Below, in pieces: positions 59,088 through 64,000 of a stretch of DNA of 64,000 nt. The DNA is taken from NCBI GenBank assembly GCA_950295325.1, contig OX485805.1:30367501-30431500 (forward strand), written 5' to 3'. This DNA comes from Polytrichum commune. Lineage: Eukaryota; Streptophyta; Polytrichopsida; Polytrichales; Polytrichaceae. The notes under the pieces are model-generated. The model saw only the letters and a program-made list of their open reading frames with translations, was not told the DNA's origin and did not search any database. A program made the translations under genes and the position numbers. Within the stretch, counting starts at the first letter, position 1. The number at the start of each line of letters is the position of its first letter.

Positions 59088-59495
59088 GGGCCAATTCACA
59101 TGGGGTCCCAAGTCCCAAGTCCCACTCACGCTAGCAAGTCCCAACATGGAGACATAGTCCCAACTTTTGAACTTCAAAGAACCATCAAAATATTCTTTTT
59201 CATCATTAAAGTCAGATCTTGATTATTTTATGCAAAAACATTCACATGGTTTGTGTTGAGAGTTGGGTCTAGCTCTTTGCTCGACCCAACTCTCAACACA
59301 AGTCCTGAGCCTCGCCTTCAAAAAGTGTTGCCATGTAGGTATCCATGTAGGTATCCATGTCATACTTCGAACTTAGGACTTGGGACCCCGTGTGAAGTAG
59401 TAAGTCCCGACTTCCATGCTCTCAACAGCTAAGATTGCACGGATTGACCTCAAGTGACTTAGGACTTAGGACTTGGGACATGTGTGAACCGGCCC
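59088..59495. mobile_element. TTA-type MITE, second family, 408 bp
   Basis: Left end GGGCCAATTCACATGGGGTC, right end ATGTGTGAACCGGCCC, imperfect TIRs of about 35 bp built of CCCAAGTCC/GGACTTGGG phrases, and perfect TTA duplications at 59,085-59,087 and 59,496-59,498. A central 19-bp palindrome occupies 59,251-59,269 and 59,283-59,301. Its ends resemble the 499-bp family (GGGCC-A-TTCACA), so the two probably use the same transposase. Confidence 0.88.
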
Positions 59496-59498
59496 TTA

Positions 59499-60660
59499 GC
59501 GAGTTTACTTGCAAAAGGTTACTTCATATCATATTCCTTGACCTTAAACTAGCCAAAGACAATGTTTCAACAATGCCACAAGGTTCACAAGTGGATGGAA
59601 TGGCAAACCCTAACACAAAATTAGTTTACATATAACAAGATTGCCCACTATCCATTAATATCCCTTCATTTGCTCTTATCAAATTGCAAAACAAACTCAT
59701 CACAACCCTTCTCTTTGATGGGTTTCAAAAGCAACCTTACAACACCCATTAACATGATGTGCCCAAATCACATGCCAAAGTAACACCAAGACCTTAAGTA
59801 TAGTTCTCGGTAAAGTTCTTAGCTTCCAACCCAAACGAAGAAAAATTGGGCTACATTGTATATCGTTCATTAGTGTAGAAAGGAAAGTTTGAATGGCAAT
59901 TAGTGTTTCTACAATAATGAACAAATATCTTATTTATCTCATATTTCTCAATTTCATAGACTTTTTTTTGTCATTAAAATTGCAAACATCACCTTACGTT
60001 TGTGAGTATACTCTAGCCGTGTTTTCATTAAACAATATAATGCATGATGGAGCAACTACGATACTAGATAAACTACAAACATGCTACTTTAACATAAATG
60101 AGTTCCATAAAGACCCATGTATGTAGAATAATTTGTTGTGGATGTAAAATAATGCGTTCTATCAATTATGGTAGATAAGTGGTATTTGATCTCTTTCTTT
60201 ATACTCTAGGCTAACATGTAGATATGCATTCTAGAGTATTATTTATTTAAGGTAGAGGGTGCAAAATCCGTCATATGAAATGCTCATTATATATAATATT
60301 ATAATTTATATAATTTATTTTTTCTTGTTAGCAACTAAACATGGATTTGAACCCGTCAACGTATGACTTTTTGGGATTCTACATGCAAAAGTTTTGAGGC
60401 TTCAAAGTTTTATTGGTAGATAAAGGGAGCCCGTGTTAAGGTGGAGGTCATTATGATGTGTGCTTGTTATATGGAGTATTACAAGTGAGTAAGTAAGTAG
60501 TTAGCATCTTGTAAAATATCAAGGACATGGTTCTTTCTGCAATTGAATTCTCAATTTACGCCAAAAATAGAGAGTAATATATCGAGAGCCTTTGACTTAC
60601 TTGAAAGGCCTTAGTAAGGAGTTAGTGTCTTATTAAATGTTGAGTGTCATTAGTATACAA
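59499..60660. other. No gene seen
   Basis: Short frames only. A block at 60,375-60,430 (TGCAAAAGTTTTGAGG) resembles the end of repeat K. Confidence 0.4.
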
Positions 60661-60995
60661 GCATAACATTTTTGTTGTATGGCTAAGTTCACTTTGAGCA
60701 TCTGACAAAGGTCTCCACCATAAAAAGAAACTGACATATTGGGGAATCTAACACGTGTATAAATAATGAACAATGTCAATATGAATAGTTGCTCAAAATG
60801 AATAGTGTCAATATGAATAGTTGAATAGTTGCTCAGAGGCTAGAGTGGTGGTTGAACAATGAGTAATGTCATTGTTTATATTGTTCTCAAATGAACAATA
60901 CTTTTAGTAAGCAATGTTGGGAGTATTACTCCACCCAAATTACAAGTGTCAGCCCGAGTGTGTGGATAGTAAACGAATATCGTTATTTTTTTCGT
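60661..60995 (+). repeat. Dispersed repeat G, copy 3
   Basis: Most diverged G copy: AAAGAAACTGACA, several GAATAGTGTC/GAATAGTTG phrases, TGTTGGGAGTATTACTCCACCC and GATAGTAAACGAAT. A local expansion of ATGAATAGTTG occurs at 60,780-60,835. Confidence 0.65.
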
Positions 60996-62189
60996 GGTTC
61001 CCATGGAATAAAATTCCTTCATTCCATGGCCCATGGAATTGGCACATGTGGCTAACTAATGTTATGAGCATTACCTTGATATATTTTAGTTGAGCATATA
61101 AGCTCTTACTACTCCAAAAAGGAAAGAAACGCTTCCCTTAAAGACATGTAAGTGAAATGGATGAATGCAATGTGACTAAGAGGATGAAATGCACCCATGT
61201 TGAAGTAGAAATGTGCCACATGACAAACCATAGGACATCTATGATTTAGCATAGACGACCTATAATAAAGCAAATCAAAGTTTCATAGAGGTGACATTTA
61301 AGTTTATTTGGATAATCCAATTATCCAAAAAAATAGGGGATGTGCACTTTTGCGGACAAAACATCAAACAACAAGAACAACAAAAGAAACAACACAATAA
61401 CCATAATTTTGAAGGTTTATATTCCATGTTTGCCAACCACCAAACTTGTGTAGTTTTGCGATCTAGTGTACCTCATATTGACAAGTGGAATGTGTTCAAA
61501 ATTCATGCATATATATATATATAAACATACGTGAATCCTAGTTATATGCTATGGGTAAGCATGTGACACTTGCACAATGTGCACTTATTGTATTCCCTAA
61601 CTACTGTTTGCTTGAAAGTCATTGGTGTCGAAACTTTCAACATAAATCCTTTCGTGTCATGTGGCATTATCATGTAGCTACCATGTTTATACTTGTGTCA
61701 ACACATCACCAACACTAGAAAGCAAGTTTAGGATATATGAGGATATCACATTTATGGCACCTATGAGACTCACGATGGAAGATCCTTGAGTGCCTAACAG
61801 TGGTGATTTTTCACAAGGTCCCAACATGTCCAGGGACATGTTCATAGAAAAAAAACATTTCCAGTGGACGGGTTCTTCGAAAATGAACCAGTTTTTGGAC
61901 GTGTCAGATTCACTTTGGACGGGTTTTAAAAATAACATATTTTAAAATATTTTTTCCAAAAAAATGGTACAAATATTAATTACATTATGTCATATATGAC
62001 ATGTGAATATAAGCATAATGCAATCAAACCACTAACACCCAATCAAAATATCAATCTTGAAGTGCTTGATTCACTTGCATACATGAATTCATCAACCACA
62101 AAATTTAGAATGGGGTGGACTGGAAAGATGAGAATCGACAACAAAAGACATATAACTGACGAACATTGAAGACATAATGTGTCAAGATC
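60996..62189. other. No gene seen
   Basis: A short (AT)n lies near 61,508-61,522. GGACGGGTT phrases at 61,866-61,925 recur at 62,303-62,406. Confidence 0.4.
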
Positions 62190-62240
62190 CTATTGTTTCC
62201 AAGTGCAACCAGTCACATGTCGACATCTTTCGGTTTTTTG
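62190..62240 (-). repeat. Repeat F, short fragment
   Basis: TTTCCAAGTGCAACCAGTCAC and ACATCTTTCGGTTTT match the F block at 40,510-40,560. Confidence 0.55.
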
Positions 62241-64000
62241 TTTTTTGTTTTTTTTTTCTAAATTTTTACCAACATTGTAAGAGACTTATGTATACCTCTT
62301 GCGGGACGGGTAATTTCATTTTCAAACCGGTTTTGGGACATGTTTTTTTCTCTTTAACCTTTCCATGGACCGGTTGGTTTAGAAATTACCGGTTTTGGGA
62401 CGGGTTGCAATTTTTTTTGCCTTTCAATTCAAGGTTTTTGGATGTGGACGGGCAAAAACTTTGTGAAAATTCAGCCCCGGTGCCTAAAGTCGCGTTCAAA
62501 GATGGAACTTATTATACTAGAGGGAGTCGAGACTACTATGGTATTAGTAATTGATTTATGCAAAGAAATAAAACGTTTTTTTGGTATCATCAATTATCTA
62601 CTTACATTCCACCGGCATGTCATATAAAGTACCTCAATTAGTACTTGGTTACCAGAGGTCCGGATCCCGGAGGAGCCTGCACATGGATGGATGAAAATCA
62701 TCCACATGTATCATGAGATAGGCCCTAGAAGAGAACGGACTCTGGATGGTCGAGACTTTTTCTTGACCGGTCAACCATATGGGTCAAAGTCTTCGGGGTG
62801 GGGGTGTTTGTAACTTTTTTATAAAAATTAAATTAAATTAAAAAAAATAAATGTACCATTCGGGTATCTATGATGAGGATTTTGCGTTTTTTTAATTCCA
62901 TCAAGGTATGGGTGTTTGAGGACTTTTTGTGTTTTCGATATTATTTGGGTCCATGTACCATCTAAGAACTTACTATATAGGCAAAATTGTTGTAGTATCA
63001 ATATGGTATTGACCCAAATAATAGCTTTTGATAATAGACCTGAGTTATTCCATTTAGGTCTATTCATGTGTCAATCCTCATTTTGAATTGTAATTACTTT
63101 TACATCTCAACTTCAAGTTTGCCACTTGAAATGTCAATATAAGGTTCATGCATTCATAGTCGACCATGTCCATTTGAGAATTTACTAGGGTATTTGTAAT
63201 GTTGAAATGGATTAGATATGTTATTGGTCTATGTATTTTAAGCAAACGGAGTTGACAAAGTTTGCCGCTGCAGAATTTGTAGCAATTTCCATATTCATGA
63301 AACACAAATTTAAAAATTTGCATTCTCCTTAGAACTTGTTTCTCTTCACGACAAAAATAATTCTCCGCTATTACTCCTCCCAAGCAAATGCAAAATCTCT
63401 GTTTTATTGGGTAGAGACGCCTCAACCCCTGGAGGATGGACTCTTCATGGAAAACCTAAGTGATGTGGGTGGGTCACTATGAGATTAAACCCCTACATAC
63501 AATAAGCTAATAGGGAAAAACAATTGTATACGTACTAACAATAGCTAGGCTAGAAAATGGACTCATGTATGTGTACTAAGCTTTTCAAATTATGCGATTA
63601 ATGCCACCAATACATATAGAAAATATGAATAGTGGAGTAAATGGACCTTTATTGCATATAAAGCCGCTTGCACTTTCCAATAGAAAACTCCATGAACATT
63701 TAAAAAAAATCCATAGCATGTATTTCAACGATTTCTTCAAACAGACAAAGACAAGAGCACACCAGCTTAGCCACAACATGGAGAGCAAAACTCAAGGGAG
63801 CCCATGAGCAATCCAAGAGCCTTCAGTTTGTGAATGCCTAGAACCCTAATGCAAACTTTAACAAGAACGAACAAGGTAGTCACTGAGGACTATCATCGTA
63901 TGACAATAATGGATGAAAATGTGAATTGCATGAAACTAGCACATCTATTGTTAAATTTTTCTTTGAACCTTAGGGCCCCCTTTTGTACAACTACCTTTAC
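62241..64000. other. No supported gene; reversed promoter-like repeat at 62,850-63,025
   Basis: The 125-residue plus frame at 62,177-62,554 is mostly T-rich low complexity. GTACCATTCGGGTATCTATG and GTATTGACCCAAATAATAGC are the inverse of the TATA-bearing repeat at 52,780. The last kilobase holds only short frames. Confidence 0.4.

Noticed and set aside
62177-62554. 125-residue plus frame
   Set aside because: Phe/Leu-rich because of T runs, starts inside a repeat F fragment, no domain recognised.
1-64000. tRNA genes
   Set aside because: I looked for the GGTTCRANYCC T-loop with a matching A box on both strands and saw no convincing cloverleaf; a tRNAscan run would settle it.

Overview
This window looks like nuclear DNA of a land plant, probably a vascular plant with a repeat-rich genome. 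Evidence: one gene can be assembled from eight short exons with GT-AG introns. There is a textbook Stowaway-type element with TA target duplications. Short CCCTAAA (plant telomere-type) motifs and a 5S rRNA-like stretch are present, and almost all other sequence is old, AT-rich, non-coding repeat. Nothing looks bacterial: no operons, ribosome-binding sites or long ORFs. I cannot name the species or clade.

Layout. 1-26,800 is gene-poor. It holds small inverted-repeat (MITE-like) elements of several families, a four-unit tandem array at 3144-4095 and dispersed repeats. 28,302-33,519 (minus strand) holds the only gene I can support: a predicted 371-residue protein with a His-rich N-terminus, a membrane anchor or signal segment, a charged middle part and a C-terminal Cys-rich Apple/PAN-like region. 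All eight exons agree in splice phase and the total CDS is 1116 bp. Intron 1 is nearly all a tandem array of ~237-270 bp units. Introns 2 and 6 carry inverted copies of one MITE family. 33,520-34,130 is GC-rich and is the likely 5' UTR and promoter. 34,131-64,000 is again gene-poor, with repeats, a foldback-like element, a 5S-like segment, decayed transposon coding pieces, three ~0.9 kb repeat copies and two Harbinger-like elements with TTA target duplications.

Most of the structure comes from a few mobile families that I defined by comparing the window with itself. Family D (~350 bp; TIR around GTGGGCCTTTCATGGTCAC) has about eleven copies, including the tandem array. The CTACAC family has a 225-230 bp class and a 370-400 bp class with palindromic TIRs. 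The GGGCCACTTCACAC family (~499 bp) has three copies. Family F is a repeat with a coding-like segment in about five copies. Families G and H are AT-rich dispersed repeats, and the A/B/C set is ~0.9 kb long. The likely regulatory interest is how these elements built the introns of the single gene.
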